Below, piece after piece: positions 48,013-57,181 of a stretch of 64,000 nucleotides of DNA. The stretch covers positions 2,530,501 through 2,594,500 of the forward strand of contig NZ_JAUFQI010000001.1 in NCBI RefSeq assembly GCF_030409715.1, in the 5' to 3' direction. Under the pieces are notes generated by a model that was not told the DNA's origin, ran no database searches, and saw nothing but the letters and a program-made list of their open reading frames with translations. The first letter of the stretch is position 1; each line of letters opens with the position of its first letter. Position numbers and translations under genes: made by a program. Origin of the DNA: Reinekea marina. Lineage in GTDB: Bacteria; Pseudomonadota; Gammaproteobacteria; Pseudomonadales; Natronospirillaceae.

Positions 48013-50106
48013 ATGAATAAGTTAATACAGCTTGTAACGGTTATCTTAATCAGTGTCATGGCAACCACTGCTTTTGCTCAGGTCGGAAAGGTGATCATCG
48101 CTCAAGGTGAAACCTATGCCGTTGATGCAACCAGCCAGTCTCGAACCATTAAACGGCGCTCAGTCATTTTAGAGGGCGACACCCTAGTTACCGGTGCTGA
48201 TGGTGAAGTGCATATTCGCTTTAACGATAACGCCATATTAGCTCTGCGAGCAAACTCTCAACTTAAAATTAACGAATATCACGGCCAAAGTAACGGGCAG
48301 CCTGAAAAAGTGCTGATGGAACTTTTATCCGGTGGATTTAGAACCATTACGGGCTCATTTGGCAAATCGAATAAAGAGGCCTATCAAATCAGAACGCCGA
48401 ACGCGAGTATCGGTATTCGCGGTACTAACTATGAAGCCGTCATAAGCGGACCCGACTTAGTGGTGGGCGTATATGATGGTGGTGTCAAACTGCAAAACCC
48501 TAGCGGCACTTTAAATTTGGGCTTAGACAGTGCCTTTAGCTTTGCCAAAGTTGCTTCACCTCAAGGCCCTATTCAAGGTTTAGTGCAACCACCAGCTGAA
48601 TTAACAGAAGCCTTAACGGTATCAACCAATGATGTTGCCCCTTCAACAGAGCCAGAAGAAGCCGACAACAGCGAACAGGCCAAAGTTCAAGAGGAAGACG
48701 AGGATGCGCTAAATATTGAAAATGTCACCATTGAAGAAGAAACGGCGCCTTCTCAGCCAGCCCCCGTCGAAACTGCAGTTCGGCCAACTCTGAATCCATT
48801 AAAAACCTTATCTCAAAGTACTGAACAGGCCATTGAGAAATTAAAGGCAGAAGCCAACTTATCAGAATATGCTGATGCTCGCTTAACTCTAGCGCAACTG
48901 CATGAGTTGAATAACAACCCAGGTGTTGGCTTTGTGGTTGTGAACGACCATTCCGATTATATGCCCGCTGTATTTAAAGCAGACAACCTAATTACGGCCG
49001 GCCCTACGATAGGAGGCGTAACGTTTGACATAGTCTTAACATCTGGGCTTGGCACCAAAGTTATTCCTGTTTCAATTGGATCAGTCACTCTATCTGAAGC
49101 GACCATCATGAGTGCAATCAGTACAGCAATTGATGCAAACCAAGATATGCTCGATGGTAGCAGCACTTTAATCCCGTCAAATATAAAAGTAAGTGTTGAT
49201 CCTAGCGGCCGTTTAACGTTGACCGGCTTCGGTAATAATGATGAAAACGGTTCTTTGAAATTCGAAATTAACAATTTCTCAGGCGTTGCAGCCGATGTAA
49301 ACGATGTCAAAATAAGCTTAGGCCTATGCACTGGCGATTGCAGCAACACGCCTACATTCACATCTGATAGCCACGCCTATGGCAGCAACGATGGCGCCAC
49401 CCATTACGGCTACGTTTTAAAAGGCAAAAATGGCCCTGTTTTCGTCAACTACGAATCGGAAAGCATTACAGTACTTAATGGTGGCTATAAAACACCAGAC
49501 CATGTTTTTAGAGGCCACCCCGATGCGACCAATACTCGTTTTAACTCATTAGATACCAACAACGATGGCGTGAACGATATCGATTGGGGCTTCTGGGATG
49601 CCAATACCAGCCAACCGGCCATATTAATGAGTGACCCAAATAACGCCACGGTTTCAGAAAAAATGGACAAAGGCTTCTACTATGTTCGAGCTACGCCGGC
49701 CAAACAAGCTGTCTTAACGGGCTTACGAACCTTCGATTGCAATCCTTGCACCGGCAATAACTGGCACGCGCAGAGCTCAACGGGCAATGTAACCTCCCTA
49801 TCGGCTAATTTAGAAGTAAGCTTTTCATCTGGCGAAGCCGTTGGCAATGTCAATATAACCGATGCCAACGACAACGCATGGGATCTTACCTATTTTGGCA
49901 TGGCCAGTGGTTCTAAAATCAATAGCGAATTTGCCTTTGGTACCTTAAATTACCAAGGCACCACCTACGATGCTGTCGGTCAGGTTGATGGCATGTTCGT
50001 GGGCGATTCCAGCCAACTCGGGTTTTTAGCTGGCTTCGGGTTTAATACCACAAACATGGATAACTTCCATCAATCGACCGAAGGCGTTTTTTATATACCC
50101 GAATAA
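48013..50106 (+). CDS. Secreted FecR-domain protein with C-terminal barrel-like domain
   Basis: 697 aa. A signal peptide MNKLIQLVTVILISVMATTAFA without lipobox Cys, a FecR domain (~40-165; GGFRTITGSFGK, TPNASIGIRGTNYE), an acidic proline-rich linker (~200-290), a domain of unknown type, a calcium-loop-like DTNNDGVNDID (~514-524), and a final ~133 residues (from ~565) of beta character ending VDGMFVGDSSQLGFLAGF, reminiscent of the eight-strand barrel at the end of TbpB-like Slam cargo. CNPC lies at ~572. The frame extends upstream to 47944, but ATG 48013 with GAAGGTG is preferred. Same operon as the TPR-barrel protein. FecR here is not the iron-signalling anti-sigma type, as no ECF sigma or receptor is nearby. 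Confidence 0.7.
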   Translation: MNKLIQLVTVILISVMATTAFAQVGKVIIAQGETYAVDATSQSRTIKRRSVILEGDTLVTGADGEVHIRFNDNAILALRANSQLKINEYHGQSNGQPEKVLMELLSGGFRTITGSFGKSNKEAYQIRTPNASIGIRGTNYEAVISGPDLVVGVYDGGVKLQNPSGTLNLGLDSAFSFAKVASPQGPIQGLVQPPAELTEALTVSTNDVAPSTEPEEADNSEQAKVQEEDEDALNIENVTIEEETAPSQPAPVETAVRPTLNPLKTLSQSTEQAIEKLKAEANLSEYADARLTLAQLHELNNNPGVGFVVVNDHSDYMPAVFKADNLITAGPTIGGVTFDIVLTSGLGTKVIPVSIGSVTLSEATIMSAISTAIDANQDMLDGSSTLIPSNIKVSVDPSGRLTLTGFGNNDENGSLKFEINNFSGVAADVNDVKISLGLCTGDCSNTPTFTSDSHAYGSNDGATHYGYVLKGKNGPVFVNYESESITVLNGGYKTPDHVFRGHPDATNTRFNSLDTNNDGVNDIDWGFWDANTSQPAILMSDPNNATVSEKMDKGFYYVRATPAKQAVLTGLRTFDCNPCTGNNWHAQSSTGNVTSLSANLEVSFSSGEAVGNVNITDANDNAWDLTYFGMASGSKINSEFAFGTLNYQGTTYDAVGQVDGMFVGDSSQLGFLAGFGFNTTNMDNFHQSTEGVFYIPE

Positions 50107-50192
50107 TCAACGATCTTTTTCCTATCAAGCATGAATAGTGGGTCGGTTTTTTGATATGGTGACGCCTGAATTTACTTAATATGGGTTTTACC

Positions 50193-50711
50193 ATGTCAGA
50201 TCGACCTTCTTCATTAGATAAAAACGACCTCATTGAGTGCGGCCATGGCCGAATGTTTGGCCCAGGCAATGCACAATTACCTGTCGACAACATGTTGATG
50301 ATGGATCGAATAACCACCATTTCCGATGAAGGTGGTGAATACGGCAAAGGCTTTATTCGCGCAGAACTCGATGTAAACCCCGATTTATGGTTTTTCCAAT
50401 GCCACTTCCCAGGCGACCCAGTAATGCCTGGCTGCCTTGGCCTTGACGCCATGTGGCAATTGGTTGGCTTTTACTTAGGCTGGCGTGGCAACCCTGGTAA
50501 AGGGCGAGCGCTGGGCGTAGGTGAACTTACCTTTAAAGGGCAAATCATGCCCGACGCTAAAAAAGTAGTTTATAAGCTCGAAATTAAGCGCGTCATTGAA
50601 AGTCGCTTAGTAATGGGTATTGCAGATGGTATTGTTGAGTGCGACGGCAAAGAAATTTACTTTGCAAAAGACCTCAAAGTTGGCTTATTCAAGCCAGAAC
50701 AAATGAAGTAA
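50193..50711 (+). CDS. fabA: 3-hydroxydecanoyl-ACP dehydratase/isomerase
   Basis: Dehydrates 3-hydroxydecanoyl-ACP and isomerises the double bond, starting anaerobic-type unsaturated fatty acid synthesis. 172 aa from ATG 50193 (an ATG at 50181 is also in frame but has no Shine-Dalgarno). The catalytic His is H71 and Asp D85 in [40 protein letters not shown] is the family N-terminus. fabB starts 9 bp downstream, the conserved pair. Confidence 0.97.
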   Translation: MSDRPSSLDKNDLIECGHGRMFGPGNAQLPVDNMLMMDRITTISDEGGEYGKGFIRAELDVNPDLWFFQCHFPGDPVMPGCLGLDAMWQLVGFYLGWRGNPGKGRALGVGELTFKGQIMPDAKKVVYKLEIKRVIESRLVMGIADGIVECDGKEIYFAKDLKVGLFKPEQMK

Positions 50712-50720
50712 GGTGACACT

Positions 50721-51938
50721 ATGAAACGCGTTGTAGTTACAGGAATGGGCATTGTGTCTTGCATAGGCAACGATGTCGCCTCTGTTACAGAATCTCTTAA
50801 AGCAGGTAAGTCGGGTATTTCGTTTAACGAAAAATACGCAGAACTTGGAATGCGCAGCCATATCAGCGGTACTCCTTCGATTGATTTAAAAGAACACATT
50901 GACCGCAAATCTATTCGGTTCATGGGCGAAGCCGCCGGTTACGCCTACGTTGCAATGCAACAGGCAATCGAAGACGCAGGTTTAAGCGAAGAGCAATACT
51001 CTAACCCACGTGTGGGCTTAGTTGCTGGCTCTGGCGGTGCTGATTCAGCAAGCCAAACTGAATCTGCGAACATTCTGTTAGAAAAAGGCCTAAAGCGTGT
51101 AGGCCCTTACCGTGTGACGCAAACCATGGGTTCTACGGTTTCGGCTTGCCTAGCAACGCCTTTTAAAATAAAAGGGGTTAATTACTCAATTACATCAGCC
51201 TGCGCGACCAGTGCACATTGTATTGGCAACGGCATGGAGCTGATTCAACTGGGCAAGCAAGATATCGTGTTTGCTGGCGGCGGTGAAGCTGAACATTGGA
51301 CCATGAGCTGTTTATTTGATGCCATGGGTGCTTTATCTACGAAGTACAACGATGCACCAGAAAGCGCAAGCCGCGCTTACGATGCGGATCGTGATGGCTT
51401 TGTTATTGCTGGCGGTGGCGGTATGTTGGTTCTAGAAGAATACGAACATGCTAAAGCTCGTGGCGCAAAAATCTACGGTGAATTAGTTGGCTATGGCGCA
51501 ACCAGCGATGGTTACAACATGGTTGCTCCTAGCGGTGAAGGCGCTGTACGTTGCATGCAAATGGCCATGGAAAATGTCGACGGCGATATTGATTACATTA
51601 ACGCACACGGCACCAGTACACCGGCCGGTGACGTTACAGAATTGAAAGCCGTGCGTGAAGTGTTTGGCGATAACATGCCAGCCATTGCTTCAACTAAATC
51701 TTTAACAGGTCATAGTTTAGGCGCAACCGGCGTACAAGAAGCCATTTACAGCCTTATCATGATGAATGAAAACTTCATCGCGGCCAGTAAGAACGTTGAA
51801 AACATAGATCCTGAAGCTGGTGATAATGTGAACATTGTTACGGAGCGCAAAGATGGGGTTACGCTGAATAACGTAATGTCGAATAGCTTTGGTTTTGGTG
51901 GTACGAACGCTACCTTGGTGTTTTCAAGAGCCAAGTAA
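50721..51938 (+). CDS. fabB: Beta-ketoacyl-ACP synthase I
   Basis: Condensing enzyme that elongates the cis-3-decenoyl-ACP made by FabA. 405 aa, thiolase fold. Catalytic C161 in [14 protein letters not shown], His in [11 protein letters not shown] and His in [14 protein letters not shown]. Starts [16 protein letters not shown]. Same operon as fabA, followed by a strong terminator. Confidence 0.98.
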   Translation: MKRVVVTGMGIVSCIGNDVASVTESLKAGKSGISFNEKYAELGMRSHISGTPSIDLKEHIDRKSIRFMGEAAGYAYVAMQQAIEDAGLSEEQYSNPRVGLVAGSGGADSASQTESANILLEKGLKRVGPYRVTQTMGSTVSACLATPFKIKGVNYSITSACATSAHCIGNGMELIQLGKQDIVFAGGGEAEHWTMSCLFDAMGALSTKYNDAPESASRAYDADRDGFVIAGGGGMLVLEEYEHAKARGAKIYGELVGYGATSDGYNMVAPSGEGAVRCMQMAMENVDGDIDYINAHGTSTPAGDVTELKAVREVFGDNMPAIASTKSLTGHSLGATGVQEAIYSLIMMNENFIAASKNVENIDPEAGDNVNIVTERKDGVTLNNVMSNSFGFGGTNATLVFSRAK

Positions 51939-51954
51939 ACGCATGCTTTAAAAT

Positions 51955-51990
51955 AAAAAGGGCGCTGTCTATGAGACTAGCGCCCTTTTT
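51955..51990 (+). terminator. Terminator of fabA-fabB
   Basis: GGGCGCT / AGCGCCC stem flanked by five A and five T, with an inner GTCT/AGAC extension and one bulged T. 17 bp after the fabB stop; symmetric enough to also stop minus-strand transcription from the small genes at 52016. Confidence 0.88.
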
Positions 51991-52015
51991 TATGCATTCA
52001 ACTTTAGCGGTTGTT

Positions 52016-52228
52016 TTAGTCTAAATAACCTTTCTTCTTCAGTTCGCGTTCGCTGAAGTATTCTCGCATCACCAAGGTTATTGCTAAGGCAGCAACAAAA
52101 AAGGCGCCCAGAGTAAACAGCAACTTCCAAAAAATTTCGCTGCTAAACGGAGTGAACCAAACTTGCACCACCGTTAATATGACGGACAATACAAATAAAA
52201 TTGTGCAAACAATGGAGCCGTATTTCAT
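52016..52228 (-). CDS. Small two-helix membrane protein, unknown
   Basis: 70 aa: two membrane helices (~5-25 SIVCTILFVLSVILTVVQVW and ~35-55 LLFTLGAFFVAALAITLVM) and a charged tail REYFSERELKKKGYLD. No family recognised. It overlaps the DUF4177-like gene by 4 nt (ATGA), so it is the second gene of a two-gene operon. The fabB terminator lies just beyond its stop. Confidence 0.65.
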   Translation of the reverse strand: MKYGSIVCTILFVLSVILTVVQVWFTPFSSEIFWKLLFTLGAFFVAALAITLVMREYFSERELKKKGYLD

Positions 52229-52434
52229 TTTTCTCGACCTAAAATAACGACATAAGCTTCACGCTTCCAAAACAAAAGCATACGACGGATATCCTTTTCC
52301 ATTGTTTGAACTCGCCAACCTTCTGCAGAGTTCTTATTTAAAAATTCCGTGAATTTTATCGGGTTAACCTTAGAACCGCCTAACACCAATGACCCCAGCA
52401 TCCCTTCTTGATAAATAACTACTTTGTATTCCAT
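52225..52434 (-). CDS. DUF4177-like small protein
   Basis: 69 aa from the ATG at 52434, which follows AGGGAAC. MEYKVVIYQEGMLGSLVLGGSKVNPIKFTEFLNKNSAEGWRVQTM... has the short EYK-V pattern and the LN-EGW-V motif of DUF4177 proteins, which have no known function. The frame extends to 52476 without support. Coupled by ATGA overlap to a two-helix membrane protein, so the pair may act together at the membrane. Confidence 0.7.
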   Translation of the reverse strand: MEYKVVIYQEGMLGSLVLGGSKVNPIKFTEFLNKNSAEGWRVQTMEKDIRRMLLFWKREAYVVILGREK

Positions 52435-52497
52435 TTTTGTTCCCTTTTTGGTTTTGCTTGTTATTGTTGCATTCACTAGATGCTCTCTGATCTAGTG

Positions 52498-52887
52498 TTA
52501 AAACTCATAATCGAACTGATAAAAGTGAACACCCTCTTTTATATCGATTTTCATAGAGCCTTTTATACCAGCTAACTCACCGGTACCTGAATCAGCCACG
52601 ACTTCAAGAATTAAGTTATCTTCGCCTTTATCCATTGTGCCAAAATGCTGCAACACAAAACTACCTTGTTTACCGGCTAACGACCCCTCAACTTGTTCGA
52701 TCGCAACATAACCCGCGGAACCTTGAGTAGATGTCATGGCACTGAGCATTTCACCTTGGCTTGTAGCGTCTAGGTCGCCGGTAAATGTTTTATCAATAGA
52801 CATACGCCCTAAATTATTTCCGTGCTTGCCCTGAGCATAGCCATCTATTGGTTTAAGCGAGACTTCGAATTGCCCTTTCGCATTCAT
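52498..52887 (-). CDS. DUF3224-family protein
   Basis: About 129 aa. KGQFEVSLKPIDGYAQG, GRMSIDKTFTGDLDATSQGEMLSA and SAGYVAIEQVEGSLAGKQGSFVLQH are the pattern of DUF3224, a small beta-barrel (allene-oxide-cyclase-like) family without proven function. The ATG at 52887 follows AAGGGG. Preceded by its own 100-bp spacer. Confidence 0.82.
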   Translation of the reverse strand: MNAKGQFEVSLKPIDGYAQGKHGNNLGRMSIDKTFTGDLDATSQGEMLSAMTSTQGSAGYVAIEQVEGSLAGKQGSFVLQHFGTMDKGEDNLILEVVADSGTGELAGIKGSMKIDIKEGVHFYQFDYEF

Positions 52888-52993
52888 AAACACCCCTTGA
52901 TTTTTTATTTGACCACATAATCTAAAACATTTCGAAGCCTTCCGCGAGCAATAATTTTAGCAGCGGCCTATTCGTTCGTAATTACATTTCAAG

Positions 52994-53533
52994 CTAAAAG
53001 GAAGAGCCCGGCTGCTCTAGAAACGCTATTTCTTGCTCACTCGATTCGCGACCTAAAATATAATTTCGGTGTGGATATCGACCATATTTTTCGATGATCG
53101 CCTTATGGCGGCGCTCAAATTCTAGTGTATTTTCGTTACCCAGTGCGGCAAACAGGCGCTCGGCTTCTTCGTGCACGACAAGTGATTCACTGTGCATATA
53201 AGGCATGTACAAAAAACTGCGTTGTGAGGGCGACAATGCTTGGTCATCACCTTGCAAAACGGCTTCTTGCGCTAAAGCGAGTGCGAGCGTATCCGATGCA
53301 AAAGCTTGCGCCGTGTCGCGATACATATTTCGTGAAAATTGATCTAATACGATCACCTCGGCAAGTCGACCTTGCGCCGTAGCTCGCCAAGAAAATAGTT
53401 CACACTGATGTGCTTGCTGGTGCAAATTCAGAAAGCGTCGACGAATATCTTCATCAAACGCTTCATCTTTTACCCACCATTGTTTTGGGTTAATCTCCTC
53501 AAACCAAAATGCTAAAACATCATCGTGTGTCAT
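52994..53533 (-). CDS. DUF924-family protein
   Basis: 179 aa, mostly helical. Starts DDVLAFWFEEINPKQWWVKDEAFD and contains ATAQGRLAEVIVLDQFSRNMYRDTAQAFASD and FLYMPYMHSESL, RYPHRNYILGRES, all typical of DUF924 (YbhB/TPR-like), widespread in proteobacteria with unknown role. It lies upstream of nothing obvious; the tdh gene is transcribed in the same direction from 43 bp upstream on this strand. Confidence 0.85.
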   Translation of the reverse strand: MTHDDVLAFWFEEINPKQWWVKDEAFDEDIRRRFLNLHQQAHQCELFSWRATAQGRLAEVIVLDQFSRNMYRDTAQAFASDTLALALAQEAVLQGDDQALSPSQRSFLYMPYMHSESLVVHEEAERLFAALGNENTLEFERRHKAIIEKYGRYPHRNYILGRESSEQEIAFLEQPGSSF

Positions 53534-53576
53534 GAGTTGGCCTCTAGTTAATTGGCTTATTGTGAGTGAACTGTGA

Positions 53577-54599
53577 CTACCACTCTAATATAACCTTACC
53601 TGATTGGCCACTGCGCATAATATCAAAGCCTTTTTGAAATTCATCAATCGGCAAGTTATGCGTAATAATGGGTTTTAAATCTAAGCCCGATTGAATAAGC
53701 CCGGCCATTTTGTACCAGGTTTCAAACATTTCACGGCCATAAATGCCTTTTATTTCTAAACCCTTGAATATAACTTGCGTCCAATCAATCCCCATTTGCT
53801 CAGGAGGAATACCCAGCATGGCTATTTTGCCGCCATGGTTCATGGATTCAAGCATGGCGCGAAACGCACTCGGTACGCCCGACATTTCTAACCCAACATC
53901 AAAGCCTTCCGCCATACCTAAACGCTCCATAACCTCGCTCAACGATTCTTGAGCCACGTTGACGGTGGTGCTGGCACCCATTTGCTTTGCCAAGGCTAAG
54001 CGATAATCGTTGATATCGGTGACCACGACATTGCGCGCGCCAACGTGCTTAGCCACAGCTGCAGCCATGATTCCTATTGGACCTGCTCCCGTAATGAGTA
54101 CATCTTCGGCCACCATATTAAAGCTCAGTGCCGTGTGCACCGCATTACCAAACGGATCAAAAATGGCGGCCATATCATCAGTCACGTCGGCCGGCAGCTT
54201 AAAAGCATTAAAAGCAGGTATCACTAAATACTCTGCAAAGGCTCCGGCTCTGTTAACGCCCACACCTTGCGTATTTCGACATAAATGACGACGCCCTGCT
54301 CGACAGTTTCGGCAAAAACCACAGGTAATATGACCTTCCCCACTGACACGATCGCCAACGCTAAAACCGCTAACTTCTTGGCCCATTCCCACCACTTCGC
54401 CAACGTATTCATGACCTGTAACCAAGCCAACCGGCACGTTTTCTTGTGACCAATGATCCCAGTTATATATGTGAACATCGGTACCGCAAATGGCGGTTTT
54501 TTTAATTTTTATCAGTAAGTCGTTATGTCCGACTTCTGGCTCAGGAACATTGGTCATCCAGATGCCGGGTTCGGCTTTTAATTTTGCTAATGCTTTCAT
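53577..54599 (-). CDS. tdh: L-threonine 3-dehydrogenase
   Basis: Zinc-dependent NAD dehydrogenase converting threonine to 2-amino-3-ketobutyrate. 340 aa. Catalytic zinc ligands C38 ([13 protein letters not shown]) and H63-E64 (TGHEYVGEV); structural zinc cysteines in [19 protein letters not shown]; Rossmann motif [18 protein letters not shown]. Its ATG overlaps the kbl stop by 4 nt, the standard kbl-tdh operon. Confidence 0.97.
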   Translation of the reverse strand: MKALAKLKAEPGIWMTNVPEPEVGHNDLLIKIKKTAICGTDVHIYNWDHWSQENVPVGLVTGHEYVGEVVGMGQEVSGFSVGDRVSGEGHITCGFCRNCRAGRRHLCRNTQGVGVNRAGAFAEYLVIPAFNAFKLPADVTDDMAAIFDPFGNAVHTALSFNMVAEDVLITGAGPIGIMAAAVAKHVGARNVVVTDINDYRLALAKQMGASTTVNVAQESLSEVMERLGMAEGFDVGLEMSGVPSAFRAMLESMNHGGKIAMLGIPPEQMGIDWTQVIFKGLEIKGIYGREMFETWYKMAGLIQSGLDLKPIITHNLPIDEFQKGFDIMRSGQSGKVILEW

Positions 54600-55783
54600 T
54601 TAATCACTCCGTGCAACTTACCCACTTCAATAAACGCATCGATGGCTCTATCTAATTGAGCTTTGGTTAGAGCCGCGTTCATTTGAGTACGTATTCTCGC
54701 CTGCCCTTTGGGTACAACAGGAAAGCTAAAACTAACAACATAGATATCGCGTTTGAGCATTTCTTCTGCAAACTTACCGGCTACTACGGCATCACCGATC
54801 ATGACGGGAATAATGGCATGATCTTTCCCAGCTAACGTAAAGCCGGCAGCTTCCATTCGCGCCCTAAAGTAACTAGCGTGAGCCCACAGCTGTTTACGCA
54901 GTTGATCACCCTGTTGTACCAGCTCTAGTGCCGTTAATGTGGCGTGTGCTATGGCAGGTGCCAAAGAATTAGAGAATAAATAGGGCCGTGAACGTTGGCG
55001 CAACCAATCAACAATGGGTTGCTTTGCCGCCGTGTAACCGCCACTAGCGCCACCTAAAGCTTTACCTAAAGTGCCCGTTATGATGTCTATTCGCGAGATC
55101 ACATCACAGTATTCATGGCTGCCTTTGCCGTTGTCACCTAAAAAGCCAGTGGCGTGGCTGTCATCGACCATAACTAGGGCGTCGTATTTATCGGCTAAGT
55201 CACAGATAGTTTTTAAATCAGCAATGACGCCATCCATAGAGAAAACGCCGTCGGTTACAATTAATCGTGTTTTGGCGTCTTGACACTGCTGCAATATGGA
55301 TTCGAGTTCATCCATATTGTTGTTGGCATAACGAAACCGTTTTGCTTTACACAAACGAACGCCATCAATAATAGAGGCATGATTCAATGAATCTGAAATC
55401 ACCGCATCTTGATCATCGAGCAACGTCTCAAATAGGCCGCCGTTTGCATCAAAACAACTGGAGTACAAGATGGTGTCGTCCATCCCTAAAAATTCACTCA
55501 GTGCCTTTTCAAGCTGCTTATGAACCGCTTGAGTTCCACAAATAAATCGTACCGATGCGGCACCAAAACCGAACTGGTCCATGCCCTGTTTAGCGGCGTT
55601 TATTAACTGCGGAGAATTCGCTAAACCAAGGTAATTATTGGCACAAAGGTTTATAACTTCTCCCTGATTGGTTGATATTTCGGCACCTTGTGGCCCTAAA
55701 AGTTCTCGTTCATTTTTGAACAAGCCCTCTTCTTTTAGTTGATTCAGCTGCAATGGCAATTGCTTTAATAATGATTTAGACAT
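54596..55783 (-). CDS. kbl: 2-amino-3-ketobutyrate CoA ligase (glycine C-acetyltransferase)
   Basis: PLP enzyme cleaving 2-amino-3-ketobutyrate with CoA to glycine and acetyl-CoA. 395 aa. The PLP lysine is K241 in [27 protein letters not shown] and [10 protein letters not shown] are alpha-oxoamine synthase hallmarks. GGAGC precedes the ATG. First gene of the kbl-tdh threonine-degradation operon; the glycine produced could feed ThiO. Confidence 0.97.
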   Translation of the reverse strand: MSKSLLKQLPLQLNQLKEEGLFKNERELLGPQGAEISTNQGEVINLCANNYLGLANSPQLINAAKQGMDQFGFGAASVRFICGTQAVHKQLEKALSEFLGMDDTILYSSCFDANGGLFETLLDDQDAVISDSLNHASIIDGVRLCKAKRFRYANNNMDELESILQQCQDAKTRLIVTDGVFSMDGVIADLKTICDLADKYDALVMVDDSHATGFLGDNGKGSHEYCDVISRIDIITGTLGKALGGASGGYTAAKQPIVDWLRQRSRPYLFSNSLAPAIAHATLTALELVQQGDQLRKQLWAHASYFRARMEAAGFTLAGKDHAIIPVMIGDAVVAGKFAEEMLKRDIYVVSFSFPVVPKGQARIRTQMNAALTKAQLDRAIDAFIEVGKLHGVIK

Positions 55784-56151
55784 GAGCGGCTCCTATATTT
55801 GCTGTATAGGGTCTGATGCTTTCAACCTAAAATCAACAGACAACATGAAAGGCGTGTGAAATTAGCTGTCATCGAGTGCTGACACCTACTATTTAGCCCC
55901 ACGACAACATAGTAGTCATTTTGATTGTCATGTTGATTTTTGACCAAGAGCCCGCATAGTAATTACGACTTAAGTAGAAGAATTTGCGCCAATTTGTCAC
56001 AATAGACCAGTCAGCTAACATTGGTTACTTGAGCATTTTATGAATTGGGCGGTATAACCCAATTTCATGGTCTAAAATGAATAAACAAGCTAACGTCATG
56101 GCGGGAAGCCCATAAAGCTTAGAAAGTTTTTAAAACCTAGAGGGATGCAGA
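55784..56151. other. 368-bp spacer between kbl and the 61-aa gene
   Basis: No gene. A possible plus-strand promoter is TTGTCA (55994-55999), 16 nt, TAACAT (56016-56021). Its leader would contain a hairpin AATTGGG / CCCAATT (56043-56064). Near kbl the motif ACAACAT occurs twice direct (about 55842 and 55904) and once inverted (about 55930); this could be an operator but has no known match. Confidence 0.35.
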
Positions 56152-56337
56152 ATGGATCCAGAATTAATAGCACTTGAAAACGCCATTGAAGATGCCGAAA
56201 TGGCAAAGCGTGCCTTTGTTAAAGAAAACCCTAACGGTGCAGGTGATAAAGACGAAAGAATGCGTCTTTACACCAACGTTGAACGAGCCCGTAAAGCTTT
56301 AAGAGAATATAAAAAAGCGAACCCACACCTGTTATAA
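56152..56337 (+). CDS. Small charged helical protein, unknown
   Basis: 61 aa, no cysteine, no membrane segment, predicted almost fully helical: DPELIALENAIEDAEMAKRA, a short loop with PNGAGDKDE, then RMRLYTNVERARKALREYKK. AGAGGG precedes the ATG by a suitable distance. No family recognised. The well-formed Shine-Dalgarno, candidate promoter and downstream hairpin suggest a real monocistronic gene. A DNA- or protein-binding helical hairpin would fit, but this is a guess. Confidence 0.6.
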   Translation: MDPELIALENAIEDAEMAKRAFVKENPNGAGDKDERMRLYTNVERARKALREYKKANPHLL

Positions 56338-56347
56338 CTTCAAAAAT

Positions 56348-56368
56348 GCAGACCCTTCTTGGGTCTGC
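56348..56368 (+). terminator. Hairpin between convergent genes
   Basis: Stem GCAGACCC / GGGTCTGC with loop TTCTT, 10 bp after the 61-aa gene and 8 bp beyond the stop of the convergent acyltransferase gene. U-tracts are poor on both sides. Confidence 0.5.
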
Positions 56369-56375
56369 CAATTCT

Positions 56376-56963
56376 TCAGTAATTACTCGGTATTTTGCCT
56401 TGGTACTGACCAAAAAATTCGTAGCATTCTTGAGCATCTTTTTCGACGCTGTCGGTAGGATAGAATAAGTCTAAAAATCGAACGGTTTTAGTCTTATAGT
56501 CAATAGTTACCCGGAACACAGGAACATTTGCAGCTTTAGCAATTCGCAAAAAACCGGACTTTAAGTGTCCGACTTTTTTACGTGTTCCTTCGGGCGCAAT
56601 AGCCACCAGCATGGTTTCGTGAGCTTTAAAACGATCGGCAATTTGTTCTGCCAACCCTTTAGGTGCATGACGATAAACCGGAATACCGCCCCACTTCGTC
56701 ATTATTCCGTTAAATGGCCAGCTAAACAGGGTGTGTTTGCCCATCCAATACACTTTAAAGTCCATAGCGAACATCACCATTAAGCCAATCGGGAAATCCC
56801 AATTACTGGTGTGCGGCGCCACCGTAAACATGGCTTTAGGGATATCAGGTATTTCGCCTTCTACTTTCCAGCCCCAAGCTTTTAAAACAGTTCGTCCCAG
56901 CCAACGGCTAAAACGATTGCCAAACCGATCCCAGCTGTCTGGGATTTTTGGAAATTCAGACAC
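56376..56963 (-). CDS. PlsC-family 1-acylglycerol-3-phosphate acyltransferase-like protein
   Basis: About 195 aa. The acyltransferase motifs are HTSNWDFP (HX4D) and VAIAPEGTRKKV, with GGIPVYRH between them; the protein lacks the long N-terminal membrane anchor of PlsC. Similar short proteins are annotated as lysophospholipid acyltransferases. The longest frame starts GTG at 56975 without Shine-Dalgarno; a second GTG at 56963 is preceded by GGAGG at 5 nt and was chosen. Convergent with the 61-aa gene. Confidence 0.85.
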   Translation of the reverse strand: MSEFPKIPDSWDRFGNRFSRWLGRTVLKAWGWKVEGEIPDIPKAMFTVAPHTSNWDFPIGLMVMFAMDFKVYWMGKHTLFSWPFNGIMTKWGGIPVYRHAPKGLAEQIADRFKAHETMLVAIAPEGTRKKVGHLKSGFLRIAKAANVPVFRVTIDYKTKTVRFLDLFYPTDSVEKDAQECYEFFGQYQGKIPSNY

Positions 56964-57128
56964 ATCAGCCTCCACAAACTATACACTTGTCTATTAAATG
57001 CATTGTAGCGGTTTTGGCCAGTAGTATTAATGAATTTAGAACATTTTTATTTGTCAGTGAGCGACCCAATGCCGTAAATAAAAGAATTCGATTAAAAAGC
57101 TCTATATTGGTTTAATTCAAAAGCAAAA

Positions 57129-57164
57129 AAAAACCGAGCCCCGCATTCGCCAAGCTCGGTTTTT
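57129..57164 (-). terminator. Terminator of the TRAP operon
   Basis: ACCGAGC / GCTCGGT stem with a 14-nt loop, flanked by a run of nine A (57125-57133) that gives a long U-tract on the minus-strand transcript, 18 bp after the dctM stop. Confidence 0.9.
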
Positions 57165-57181
57165 ACTCAATCCTTAAGCGA

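Noticed and set aside
48130..48600. FecR as the anti-sigma regulator of iron transport
   Set aside because: No ECF sigma factor or TonB receptor is adjacent and the protein has a cleavable signal peptide at its very N-terminus, unlike signalling FecR.
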